DNA from: Mucilaginibacter ginsenosidivorans
GTDB taxonomy: Bacteria; Bacteroidota; Bacteroidia; Sphingobacteriales; Sphingobacteriaceae
Assembly (NCBI RefSeq): GCF_007971025.1
Contig: NZ_CP042436.1
Span: 1,364,001-1,428,000, forward strand
DNA length: 64,000 nt
Reading direction: 5' to 3'
This document shows positions 43,765 through 51,768 of this stretch, one piece after another. The first letter of the stretch is position 1. Every line of letters starts with the position of its first letter. The position numbers and the translations under genes are program-made. Below the pieces are notes generated by a model. The model searched no databases. It was not told the origin of the DNA and saw only the letters and a list, made by a program, of their open reading frames with translations.

Positions 43765-44420
43765 TGGGCGGCACCGGCTGCGATATTGTGGCTTTAAACG
43801 CTATCAATGTTAACCGCAGCCGGCAATCAAGGTTTTATTCGAAGATCATTGTCGATAGTGAAAAGAGCTTTTATGACAAAGCTCTTTCTGTTGTAATGCC
43901 GCTTGAGCATTTCGTCTGGCTTGCCTGGTCGGTAAAGGAATCGGTTTACAAATTCCTGCAGCGGCACGACCCCGAACTCGTTTTTTCACCCTCGAAGATC
44001 ATTCTTCAGCAGCTAAATGTTCCGGAAAAGGCAGGGTTACTTGCTGAATTAGAAGGGCTCGGATTCGACAACGATGCTGTATACTCCGGACTGGCTGAAT
44101 TTGGTCAGAAGGGATTTTACTCCAGGTCGGTTATCGATGATAACTTTATTTTCACAGCGGTGAATGATAGCAATGACTTCAGCCGTCTATATTGGGGTAT
44201 CAGGCGCATCGGTTCTTCCGAAACAGATGCACAATCAGCAGAAGTAAGGAAATTCATTCTTGACAAACTGAACCGGTTATTCCCCGGCGAAGAGCTACGT
44301 ATCGAAAAAAGCGCGCACGGTTCCCCGCTTCTTTTAAGCGGCGATAAAGAACTGCCTGTTACCATTTCCTTCGCCCATCACCACCGTTGGGTTGCTTACT
44401 CTTTTGTGCTGAACAACTAA
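43764..44420 (+). CDS. 4'-phosphopantetheinyl transferase superfamily protein (pigment-specific)
   Basis: A 218-residue PPTase-fold protein, longer than AcpS. GCDIVAL is the metal-binding motif near the N-terminus, WSVKESVYKFL the second motif, and SFAHHHRWVAYSF at the C-terminus corresponds to the SLSH block. This motif order is that of AcpS, not Sfp. It starts on the last base of the preceding ACP stop and likely activates that ACP with its unusual motif. Its stop overlaps the convergent oxidoreductase stop by 4 bases. Confidence 0.8.
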   Translation: MGGTGCDIVALNAINVNRSRQSRFYSKIIVDSEKSFYDKALSVVMPLEHFVWLAWSVKESVYKFLQRHDPELVFSPSKIILQQLNVPEKAGLLAELEGLGFDNDAVYSGLAEFGQKGFYSRSVIDDNFIFTAVNDSNDFSRLYWGIRRIGSSETDAQSAEVRKFILDKLNRLFPGEELRIEKSAHGSPLLLSGDKELPVTISFAHHHRWVAYSFVLNN

Positions 44421-46396
44421 CGACCTGGTACAAGCAAAACAGCGTCCGCCTCTATCTTGTCTGCAGGATGAATAGTGGAGATTTTTATACTCACCGCTTT
44501 ACCTGCCTTCAATTGATATTCGCCGAGGGATGTCCATTCGCCGCTGGTTTGACCTTCTATTTCCGTATCTGCCGGATTTATGGTGAGATTTTTCACAACG
44601 CTGCCCGTCGAAATATTTACGCTAAAAGGCGTTTTATTTCCGGAGGATGAATAGGTATATATCTTATACGCACCGGACTTTGTTACCGGGTGACTGTACT
44701 TTACAGTTTTAATGGATGAGCCGGTTGTATCGCTGATCAAAACAGTCGGGCCGTAGCCGCCGTGGCCTACGGTCCACTTTCCATTAGTTTTAACATGCTT
44801 CGAATCGTTATCGTCTAACAGGATATCAGGTGTACGGCCATCGGCTAATGGATTTTCCCGCAAGGATTTCCGGATATCCGTTACATTTACTTTTTGTACG
44901 GTAGTATGATGGTCGATGGCGTAAACGGCTGCCTGGGCCGCGCTTTGGCTCAGTACCATAAAAACGGGCTCCATGCGGATGGAACCGTAAGCGATATGGC
45001 TGGCCGACAGGCACACCGGCACCAAAAGGTTAGTAACATTGGTTGGGGTAATAGCACGGTAAGAAATTGGATAGGGTCCGAAACCACCCACCTGCACATC
45101 ACCTTCATTCTTCACCATTCCGTTGGTTACAATTCGTTCGGCATTGTGCGAATCCATGGTATAGGCTGCCATGGCAATGCCGTCGTTCACGGTGATTTTG
45201 CCTTCGCAGTTGGCTTGCATCATCACATACCGGCCTATCATGCGCCGGGCCTCACGGACGTATATTTGCGACGTCCAATTGCCATTATCGGTATACTCGT
45301 CTTTCGGGTAACCCCATTGCAGCATTTGTCGGCGGATGTTCTCCGGCACACGCTGGTCGTGCCCTAAAAAATAAAAAAGCCCCTGCGTGTAGTTTTTGTG
45401 CAGCTGGATGATCTTCTCCCTCGTCGCCTCATCGCCATCCGGGTAATCGTAATTAACGCCGATCATATCCGTCGAGAACGCCCCGTTGTTGTTGATATCC
45501 GTCTTGTGGTTCGGCATCATGCTGATGTACATGGGCAAACTGGTCGGCGCCTTATAGTGGATCATCCGCAGGTAAAGTTCATAGTGGGTGGAATCATAAT
45601 CTGCCGGGCGTGTTATAGGGATGCTATTAGCCGGATCATTGCTCAGGCAAACGCGAACGTTATAAGTTTGCACCCGGTGGTCGCCGGTACCATTGGGTTT
45701 TAAGGTATCGCTGCTAATGCCCCAAAGCAGGCCGCTTTTCGGGTCACCCAAAACTTTATAAGGGTCAACGCCATCGGCAAACTGGTGCTTGTCGCGCAGT
45801 TCGACACCATCATACGTCTCATTGTATTGGCTGTTGGCCTCGCGTCCAACGGTATATTTCACCCGGGCTTTGGCCATCAGGTCGCCCTCGTAGGAGCAAT
45901 CGATATATTGATTTGCTGCTATCTTTATATCCGGCTTTTTGTTGCTTAGGGTAGGGTGCAGGCTTAAATTCCTAATGCGGATGCCAAATTTCCGGATACT
46001 CAGATCGACCGCAGTCAGGCTGTGCCCATAAATAACCGTGATATTATGGCGTTTTAAGTAATCCCTGAAAATGTCTTCAGCCACATGTGGCTCAAATATC
46101 CACTGCTCCAGTTTGCCATAATGTTGGCCAACCCGGCGGTAAAAATCCAGTGCCAGGCCGGTTACTACATATTTATTGCCGATATCGGTATAACCCAGGC
46201 CACCTGACGATAGGCCGCCTACATGGCTGCCGGTGGCTATCAATATCACTTTCTTACCTTGCGCGGCTGCTGTGTAAGCAGCGATCACTCCGCCCGATGT
46301 TGCGCCGTAAACGCAGATGTCATAAGTTTTGGCGGGGCCGGTTTGTGATAATGCGGCTAATGGCAAAAACAGGCAAATGAGTAAAAAGCCTTTCAT
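44417..46396 (-). CDS. Secreted FAD-dependent oxidoreductase with golvesin-like C-terminal domain
   Basis: A 659-residue protein with a signal peptide (MKGFLLICLFLPLAALSQ), an FAD-binding Rossmann start (YGATSGGVIAAYTAAAQGKK, then HVGGLSSGGLGYTD) of the PF12831 FAD oxidoreductase family, and a C-terminal beta domain (about 520-659, GKWTVGHGGYGPTVLISD) similar to golvesin/xanthan-lyase-associated modules. Such proteins are often mis-named xanthan lyase; the substrate is unknown, probably a carbohydrate. Convergent with the pigment PPTase and not clearly part of the cluster. Confidence 0.8.
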   Translation of the reverse strand: MKGFLLICLFLPLAALSQTGPAKTYDICVYGATSGGVIAAYTAAAQGKKVILIATGSHVGGLSSGGLGYTDIGNKYVVTGLALDFYRRVGQHYGKLEQWIFEPHVAEDIFRDYLKRHNITVIYGHSLTAVDLSIRKFGIRIRNLSLHPTLSNKKPDIKIAANQYIDCSYEGDLMAKARVKYTVGREANSQYNETYDGVELRDKHQFADGVDPYKVLGDPKSGLLWGISSDTLKPNGTGDHRVQTYNVRVCLSNDPANSIPITRPADYDSTHYELYLRMIHYKAPTSLPMYISMMPNHKTDINNNGAFSTDMIGVNYDYPDGDEATREKIIQLHKNYTQGLFYFLGHDQRVPENIRRQMLQWGYPKDEYTDNGNWTSQIYVREARRMIGRYVMMQANCEGKITVNDGIAMAAYTMDSHNAERIVTNGMVKNEGDVQVGGFGPYPISYRAITPTNVTNLLVPVCLSASHIAYGSIRMEPVFMVLSQSAAQAAVYAIDHHTTVQKVNVTDIRKSLRENPLADGRTPDILLDDNDSKHVKTNGKWTVGHGGYGPTVLISDTTGSSIKTVKYSHPVTKSGAYKIYTYSSSGNKTPFSVNISTGSVVKNLTINPADTEIEGQTSGEWTSLGEYQLKAGKAVSIKISTIHPADKIEADAVLLVPGR

Positions 46397-46527
46397 AAAG
46401 TATATTGTTTAAATCTAAGATAGGTAATAAGGATCAGCATTTTTACCCTGTCTGTTCCCAGCGTCGGCATGTTCCCCTAAATTAGCTGCGATATACCCCC
46501 AATTTTCAAGGGCGCTTTAAGGGGTAC

Positions 46528-46699
46528 TGAGCCGTAGGCTCTACCTGTTTTTAGAATAATAATGAATAATATTTTTGCCTCGTAGAGGCTACCGGTTCGG
46601 CATTTCTCTCACATGCCGCAATCCGCGGTAAAGGGTAGCCTCTACGAGGCAAACCCCTTTTCTTTCCATTGGCTACAAACAGGTAGACCCTATGGGTCA
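46528..46699. repeat. Four-copy GTAG-headed REP array in a 420-base intergenic gap
   Basis: The gap 46397-46816 holds no gene but contains four REP-like hairpins of the form GGTAG plus palindrome. Two identical 17-mers face each other (46577-46593 and 46634-46650, GGTAGCCTCTACGAGGC), flanked by two related units (46528-46550 and 46677-46699). Stems differ but stay paired: GAGCC/GGCTC, GCCTC/GAGGC, GACCC/GGGTC. The GTAG head is typical of REPs mobilised by RAYT transposases. The rest of the gap shows nothing recognisable beyond the upstream region of the PIG-L gene. Confidence 0.82.
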
Positions 46700-46816
46700 C
46701 GAATACTCACGGCAGATGGATGTGTGTACATTGCGGCTGATTTTACAAGAGAGAAATATATCAGTAGCTAACGTTAAATCACAGAATTATGTAATTTCAG
46801 CTATTCATTTCAAGAC

Positions 46817-47575
46817 ATGAAAAAACCATCTGCGAGTCGCCGTAATTTTGTTAAAACTGCCGGGCTCGGCTTTTTGACTTTGCCTAATCTCTTACAAACC
46901 GGGCCGGCATCGATAGCCACTAAGAAAAAAGCGGTTTGCTTCGGCGGGCACCCGGACGACCCGGAAAGCGGCTGCGGCGGCACGCTTGCTAAACTGGCGG
47001 CTATGGGGCACGATGTGACGATCATTTACCTGACCACCGGCGAGGCCGGTATTGAAGGAAAAAGCCACAGCGAAGCAGCAACAATACGAAAGCAGGAAGC
47101 GATAAATGCCTGCGCGATATTAAAAGCTAAACCTGTTTTTGCGGGACAGATAGACGGCGATACGATAATGGATAATACCTGGCTGGCAAAAGTGCAAAAA
47201 ATGATAGCTGATGAGAGACCGGATATTGTTTTTACCCATTGGCCCATTGACACGCATAAGGACCATCAAATAGCCAGTTTGCTGATGATACAAACCTGGG
47301 TGCGTTCGGAACATAAGTACCCGCTATACTTTTTCGAGGTGTGTACGGGCGAGCAAACCATGGGCTTCAAACCAACGGATTACGTGGATATCACCGAAAC
47401 GCAGGAGCAGAAGAGGAAATCGGTTTATTGCCACGTAAGCCAGGACCCGCCGGGCATATACGGCTGCGGACATGCGTCGATGGAAGATTTCCGCGGGCGC
47501 GAATTGGGCGTAAAAGCTGCGGAAGCGTTTGTATTTATGACCGGGAAGGGAATGGGCGGCGTTATTGCCTCTTAG
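46817..47575 (+). CDS. PIG-L / LmbE-family deacetylase with Tat signal
   Basis: A 252-residue exported zinc deacetylase. The N-terminus has a twin-arginine motif (SRRNFVKTAGLGF). The zinc site is H45-P-D-D (GGHPDDPESG) plus HKDHQ near residue 149, with the third family motif in THWPIDTH. Members remove N-acetyl groups from GlcNAc-type substrates. The substrate is unknown. Its 3' end overlaps the convergent VOC gene by 4 bases. Confidence 0.88.
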   Translation: MKKPSASRRNFVKTAGLGFLTLPNLLQTGPASIATKKKAVCFGGHPDDPESGCGGTLAKLAAMGHDVTIIYLTTGEAGIEGKSHSEAATIRKQEAINACAILKAKPVFAGQIDGDTIMDNTWLAKVQKMIADERPDIVFTHWPIDTHKDHQIASLLMIQTWVRSEHKYPLYFFEVCTGEQTMGFKPTDYVDITETQEQKRKSVYCHVSQDPPGIYGCGHASMEDFRGRELGVKAAEAFVFMTGKGMGGVIAS

Positions 47576-47934
47576 TCCTCTGGGCATTCAATGCCATGCC
47601 CGAAGCGGATGATGTGGCCGTCTGGATCCTGCACCAGCATCTCGCGCATAAACCAGGGCTTATCGGCTGGTGGGGACAAAATGACAGCGCCACGGGCTTT
47701 TATGGTTTCGTAATATTCATCCAGGTCGTCGAGGTTGATACATATCCAGGTGCCCGGATGTCCCTGTGCACCCTTGCAGAAAAATATTCGTACCGGATCA
47801 TTGCCAATCCCGCCGAAAGTCAGCTCCTGGTCCCATATCCAGTCATTGCCAAAGCCGAGCACATCCTTATAGTAGGCGATACTCCTGGGAATATCGTCTG
47901 AGTAAAGAATAGGTACGAGACTTTCAAATTCCAT
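47572..47934 (-). CDS. VOC-family (glyoxalase-fold) protein
   Basis: A 120-residue single VOC domain: LVPILYSDDIPRSIAYYKDV in the first module and FMREMLVQDPDGHIIRFGH at the end. The ATG at 47934 is chosen because the fold starts right after it; an upstream start would run 26 residues back into the metallophosphoesterase gene end. The low-identity family gives no function. Bleomycin-resistance-like or other small-molecule binding are possible. Confidence 0.82.
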   Translation of the reverse strand: MEFESLVPILYSDDIPRSIAYYKDVLGFGNDWIWDQELTFGGIGNDPVRIFFCKGAQGHPGTWICINLDDLDEYYETIKARGAVILSPPADKPWFMREMLVQDPDGHIIRFGHGIECPED

Positions 47935-47971
47935 AAATGGGCAATCGTATAACAAATATAATATTGAAAGA

Positions 47972-48874
47972 TCAGTAGTTGATATAATCTTCCTTAAAAC
48001 TACCGTCAGCATAAAGATCTATCACGCCGTACCCCGGAGCCGTTTCGCGCCGGTTACCTTCCCACCATGCCCCGCTTACTGCACCGTTGCAAATGTAGGT
48101 GACATTATTATAGATCAGTTTCTCGCGCAGATGGATATGCCCGCTCAGGCAAAGTTTCACGTTTGGATGTTTATAAAACAGGTTGATGATCTTTGAAACG
48201 TCGGTATGCATATCGCCGCCGTACATGGTCCAGCGGTTAACGATATTGTCTTCGATCAGGTTGGTAGCAGTGAGGATCGGGATATGGGTCATAACCAATA
48301 CCGGCATAGCCGGGTTTGTATTCTTTAACTCATTCTCCAGCCAGGCAAACTGTTCATCGCCCAGTTTGCCGATGTACCATGTATTGTCGATGTCGAGATG
48401 AACGCTATCGAGCAAGATAAATTTCCAGCCGCTTTTGATAAAGCTGTAATAAGGGGTTGAAAGCCCTAACTGATCCATGGAATATTTTTTGCCGTAAAGT
48501 GCCTGTGCCTTATCGTCCTCATTCCACCAGATATCGTGATTGCCCAGGCAATAACTGACAGGTAGTTTGCATTCATTTGCCCACACAGACCGGTACAATT
48601 TCCATTGATCGCTTATGGTGCCGATGTTCTCCTTGTTCATGTCGAATACCACATCACCCCCATTCAATACCAGGTCGATTTGCGGCGATTGCTGCTGAAG
48701 ATGGTGCAGGCATTTGGTAAACCTTGACGGAGCTTCAAATTTATCCTTCAGGTGGATATCGGTCAAATGAGCTACCCGCAAGACAGGTTTCTCGCCCGAT
48801 AAAATTTTGTTGAAGGGGATTGCAGGGGCCAGCAAAATACTGCCAAGGCCTTTGAGCGCTGATCGTCTTTCCAT
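47972..48874 (-). CDS. Exported calcineurin-like metallophosphoesterase
   Basis: A 300-residue protein with a Tat-like N-terminus (ERRSALKGLGSILLAPA) and the five metallophosphoesterase motifs: HLTDIHL, NGGDVVFD, LGNHDIWWN, VMTHIP and LSGHIHLRE. The two-metal site would hydrolyse phosphomonoesters or diesters in the periplasm; the substrate is unknown. Single gene followed by the VOC gene after 37 bases. Confidence 0.9.
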   Translation of the reverse strand: MERRSALKGLGSILLAPAIPFNKILSGEKPVLRVAHLTDIHLKDKFEAPSRFTKCLHHLQQQSPQIDLVLNGGDVVFDMNKENIGTISDQWKLYRSVWANECKLPVSYCLGNHDIWWNEDDKAQALYGKKYSMDQLGLSTPYYSFIKSGWKFILLDSVHLDIDNTWYIGKLGDEQFAWLENELKNTNPAMPVLVMTHIPILTATNLIEDNIVNRWTMYGGDMHTDVSKIINLFYKHPNVKLCLSGHIHLREKLIYNNVTYICNGAVSGAWWEGNRRETAPGYGVIDLYADGSFKEDYINY

Positions 48875-48961
48875 AATAAAGTGTTTGCGGGGACATAAAA
48901 ATGCCCTTGCAAATTTGCTTTATCTTTTTGGATTTTGCCTTAACAGAAAGTTAAATGAAAG

Positions 48962-50005
48962 TTATTCTATCACTGCGTAGGTAACAACGGGTTTCTCCTT
49001 GTTTTTTAGGGTAAACTCGCCGTTTATTTCACTTTTGAAGGATTCTTTGATCTTCTCATGCACATCTTCGGTAATGAGTATCTGACCCGCCTTGGCAACC
49101 GATTGCAGGCGCTGTGCAACGTTTACCGAATCGCCTATGACGGTATAATCAAGCCTTTTCAGGGAGGCGGAGCCGATATTTCCCGAAACCATCTCACCCG
49201 AATTAATGCCTATCGAAATCTCGGCTTTAAAGGTTTTATCACCGGCGGATATGGGATCGAGTTTTGCCAGTTCGGCGCGGATGGCCAATGCTGTGTCGAT
49301 GGCCCGGTCGAGGTGGTAATCGCCGCGGTAAACAGCCATTACAGCATCGCCCATAAATTTGTCCACGTGCCCGCCCTGCGCTATTATTTCTTTTACGATC
49401 TTATCGAAAAGGCCGTTCAGCAAATTGACTACGATATTGGCCGGCACATGCTCGGTGATCTTGGTGAAGCCGCAAACATCGATGAACATTACCGTAGCAT
49501 CCATTAGTTCGTTCTTCAGCAGGCTGTTCTCGAACTCTTTATGCGACATAAAGTTGAGGACATTATCGTCCACATACATTTTCAGGATATTATTTTCCTT
49601 GATGGCCTGCATCGTATCGTGCAGTTGCTTTACATAGTTGATGGTTTTTTCCATCGTCAGGTCAAGGTCCTCAAAATCTACCGGCTTGCATACAAAATCG
49701 AAAGCGCCGCGGTTCATGGCCGTCCTTATATTTTGCATATCGCCATAGGCAGAAACAACTATGGCTTTTATCACCGGGTTTGCTTCGGGCAGGCGGCTCA
49801 ACAAGGTCAGCCCGTCCATTATAGGCATATTGATGTCCGAGAGCACAATGTCCAGGTCGGGGTGCTCGCTTACTTTTTGCAACGCTTCCTCGCCGTTTTG
49901 TGCAAATACGAATTCGTACACGTTCTCACGTATCTTCCTTCTAAACTTTTGCTTTACCAACGCTTCCAGGTCAGCCTCGTCGTCGACAACAAGTATCTTG
50001 GCCAT
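48962..50005 (-). CDS. Response regulator with class III adenylate/guanylate cyclase output
   Basis: A 347-residue protein: receiver (1-125; D8-D9, phosphoacceptor D57 in LSDINMP, Lys in CKPVDF), a helical linker (about 125-165), then a class III nucleotide cyclase domain (about 170-345; metal Asp in FIDVCGFTKI and in FMGDAVMAVY, and VIGDSVNVAQRLQ). Phosphorylation should control synthesis of a cyclic nucleotide, probably cAMP; nucleotide specificity is not certain. It is the last gene of the six-kinase operon, 2 bases after another receiver that it resembles. Confidence 0.9.
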   Translation of the reverse strand: MAKILVVDDEADLEALVKQKFRRKIRENVYEFVFAQNGEEALQKVSEHPDLDIVLSDINMPIMDGLTLLSRLPEANPVIKAIVVSAYGDMQNIRTAMNRGAFDFVCKPVDFEDLDLTMEKTINYVKQLHDTMQAIKENNILKMYVDDNVLNFMSHKEFENSLLKNELMDATVMFIDVCGFTKITEHVPANIVVNLLNGLFDKIVKEIIAQGGHVDKFMGDAVMAVYRGDYHLDRAIDTALAIRAELAKLDPISAGDKTFKAEISIGINSGEMVSGNIGSASLKRLDYTVIGDSVNVAQRLQSVAKAGQILITEDVHEKIKESFKSEINGEFTLKNKEKPVVTYAVIE

Positions 50006-50007
50006 TA

Positions 50008-50385
50008 TTATATGCTAAAGGTTTTAAGTTTTTCTTTCAACAGGTTAAAATCAAGGGGCTTTGTTAAAAAGTCGTTCGCGCCGCGTTCCATTGCCTGGCG
50101 GTGATTCTCTTCATCGCCATAGGCGGTAATCATCATTACCATAGGGGGTGGCGTGTCATACTCGTGCCTGATGCGCGACAGCAATTCCAGTCCGCTCATG
50201 CCGGGCATATTGATGTCCGAAAGAATGAGCACGATCTCCGAATGCTTATCATGCAGATAACTCAATGCATCTTCACCCGACAGGGCAAAATCGAACTCAA
50301 ATTCGTGTTCCCTTATTTCCTTACGGAACCTTTGCAGAAAGAGCGGCTGTACATCAGCCTCGTCGTCTACTACGAGTATTTTCAT
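50008..50385 (-). CDS. Single-domain response regulator
   Basis: A 125-residue CheY-like receiver with D7-D8, phosphoacceptor D57 in LSDINMPGMSG and Lys in FLTKPLDF. It is clearly paralogous to the receiver domain of the following cyclase protein (shared ILVVDDEAD start and IRE..EF.FA pattern), suggesting duplication. It may act as a phosphate sink or relay between the kinases and the cyclase. Confidence 0.9.
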   Translation of the reverse strand: MKILVVDDEADVQPLFLQRFRKEIREHEFEFDFALSGEDALSYLHDKHSEIVLILSDINMPGMSGLELLSRIRHEYDTPPPMVMMITAYGDEENHRQAMERGANDFLTKPLDFNLLKEKLKTFSI

Positions 50386-50411
50386 AATTGTGATAAATAT
50401 ACTTAATTAAA

Positions 50412-51722
50412 CTATACCGGGAGGGTTATCTGGAACTCCGTAAACTCTCCCTCTTTACTTTTTACATCAATTTTACCGTTGTGGCCTTTCACTACAATGT
50501 CGTAGCTAAGCGATAAGCCCAGCCCTGTGCCTTCGCCGGTGGGCTTGGTGGTAAAAAATGGTTGTAATATCTTGTCTTTTATATTGTCAGGTATACCGGT
50601 GCCGTTGTCCCTTACCGTAATTTCCAGGCGCTTGGCCTTTGCTGCCGTAGTTACGGTTACGGTAGGTTTGAAAGCATTGCCTTCGGCCAGGTGGCGTTTC
50701 TGAACTGCGTAAAAGGCGTTGTTGAACAAATTTAAAAGTACGCGGCCAATATCCTGCGGCACCATTTCTGCCTTCGGCAGCCCTTCTGCAAAATGGGTAA
50801 CCAGCTCGGAGTTGAACGATTTGTCCTTTGCCCTTAAGCCATGGTAAGCCAGACGCAGGTATTCGTCGGCAAGCTTATTAATGTCGGTCGGTTCCTTTAC
50901 ATCGCTGCTGGCGCGGCTATGTTGAAGCATCCCTTTCACAATACCGTCAGCGCGCTTTCCATGATGTCGTATTTTTTCGAGATTTTGTTTAATGTCGTTG
51001 GCTATTGCCATGGCTTCTTCAACATCTCCCTTTTTTAACTCCTCTTCCATTTCGTCTATCAACTCGGCACTTACTTCTGAGAAATTGTTGACAAAGTTGA
51101 GCGGATTCTGGATCTCGTGCGCGATACCTGCCGTCAACTCACCAAGCGAGGCCATTTTTTCAGACTGTATCAGTTGCGTTTGGGTGGTCTTTAGTTCGCG
51201 AAGGGCCTCCTGTAATTCTTCTTTTTGACGTTGCAACTCTGTAGTTCGTTCGCCTACCAAAACTTCAAGTTCGGCCCGCCGTTCGGCACTGATACGTAAC
51301 GCCTCTTCCTGCTTTTTGGTAGTTGCCCAACGGGCAAACGTCCAGATGAAAGCCGCAATTACCGCAAAAACAAAATACTGGTCGTTACTGCCCTTTTCAA
51401 AAAAGAATCCAAAGAATATTTTAGCAATAGCATTGATGTAACCAATGGCAATAAGCGGGTAAGTGGCCTGGAAAACAACTTTATAAACTCTTAGGTCTTC
51501 TTCTTTATATCCGTAATAAGCCAAACCAAGTAGCGCAGTAGCGCCAATAAGGTCCTGGTATTGTTCTTCGAGAAACCACGATCCGATAAAAAGCCCCACT
51601 GTTCCCCAGGTAGCCATAATGATCATATTACGCCACTTGGGATATAAGTACAAATTGCCTTTGAGGCGTTTATTTATTCGCCTTACAAGGAGAAATGCCG
51701 TTAGAAAATAAAAGAAAGACAT
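50412..51722 (-). CDS. Histidine kinase with N-terminal multi-helix membrane sensor (array member 6)
   Basis: A 436-residue kinase without TPRs. Residues about 1-145 hold four or five hydrophobic helices (IIMATWGTVGLFIGSWF, LIGATALLGLAYYGY), followed by a coiled coil (about 150-185) and the shared kinase core: H202 in the H-box [29 protein letters not shown]-box [15 protein letters not shown] and G2 GEGTGLGLS. It is nearest the response regulators and separated from the other kinases by a larger gap (46 bases). Confidence 0.9.
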   Translation of the reverse strand: MSFFYFLTAFLLVRRINKRLKGNLYLYPKWRNMIIMATWGTVGLFIGSWFLEEQYQDLIGATALLGLAYYGYKEEDLRVYKVVFQATYPLIAIGYINAIAKIFFGFFFEKGSNDQYFVFAVIAAFIWTFARWATTKKQEEALRISAERRAELEVLVGERTTELQRQKEELQEALRELKTTQTQLIQSEKMASLGELTAGIAHEIQNPLNFVNNFSEVSAELIDEMEEELKKGDVEEAMAIANDIKQNLEKIRHHGKRADGIVKGMLQHSRASSDVKEPTDINKLADEYLRLAYHGLRAKDKSFNSELVTHFAEGLPKAEMVPQDIGRVLLNLFNNAFYAVQKRHLAEGNAFKPTVTVTTAAKAKRLEITVRDNGTGIPDNIKDKILQPFFTTKPTGEGTGLGLSLSYDIVVKGHNGKIDVKSKEGEFTEFQITLPV

Positions 51723-51768
51723 GGTTCTGCTATAAGTTCAATTGAGAAACCTAAAGTAAATATTAAAC

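Noticed and set aside
43764..44420. Possible circularly permuted Sfp-type PPTase
   Set aside because: The motif order GxDIV, KESxxK, then SxxH block is simply that of AcpS, so no permutation is needed.
46528..46699. MITE with 23-bp terminal inverted repeats
   Set aside because: No target-site duplication is seen and each arm is itself a hairpin; four REP units explain the structure better.
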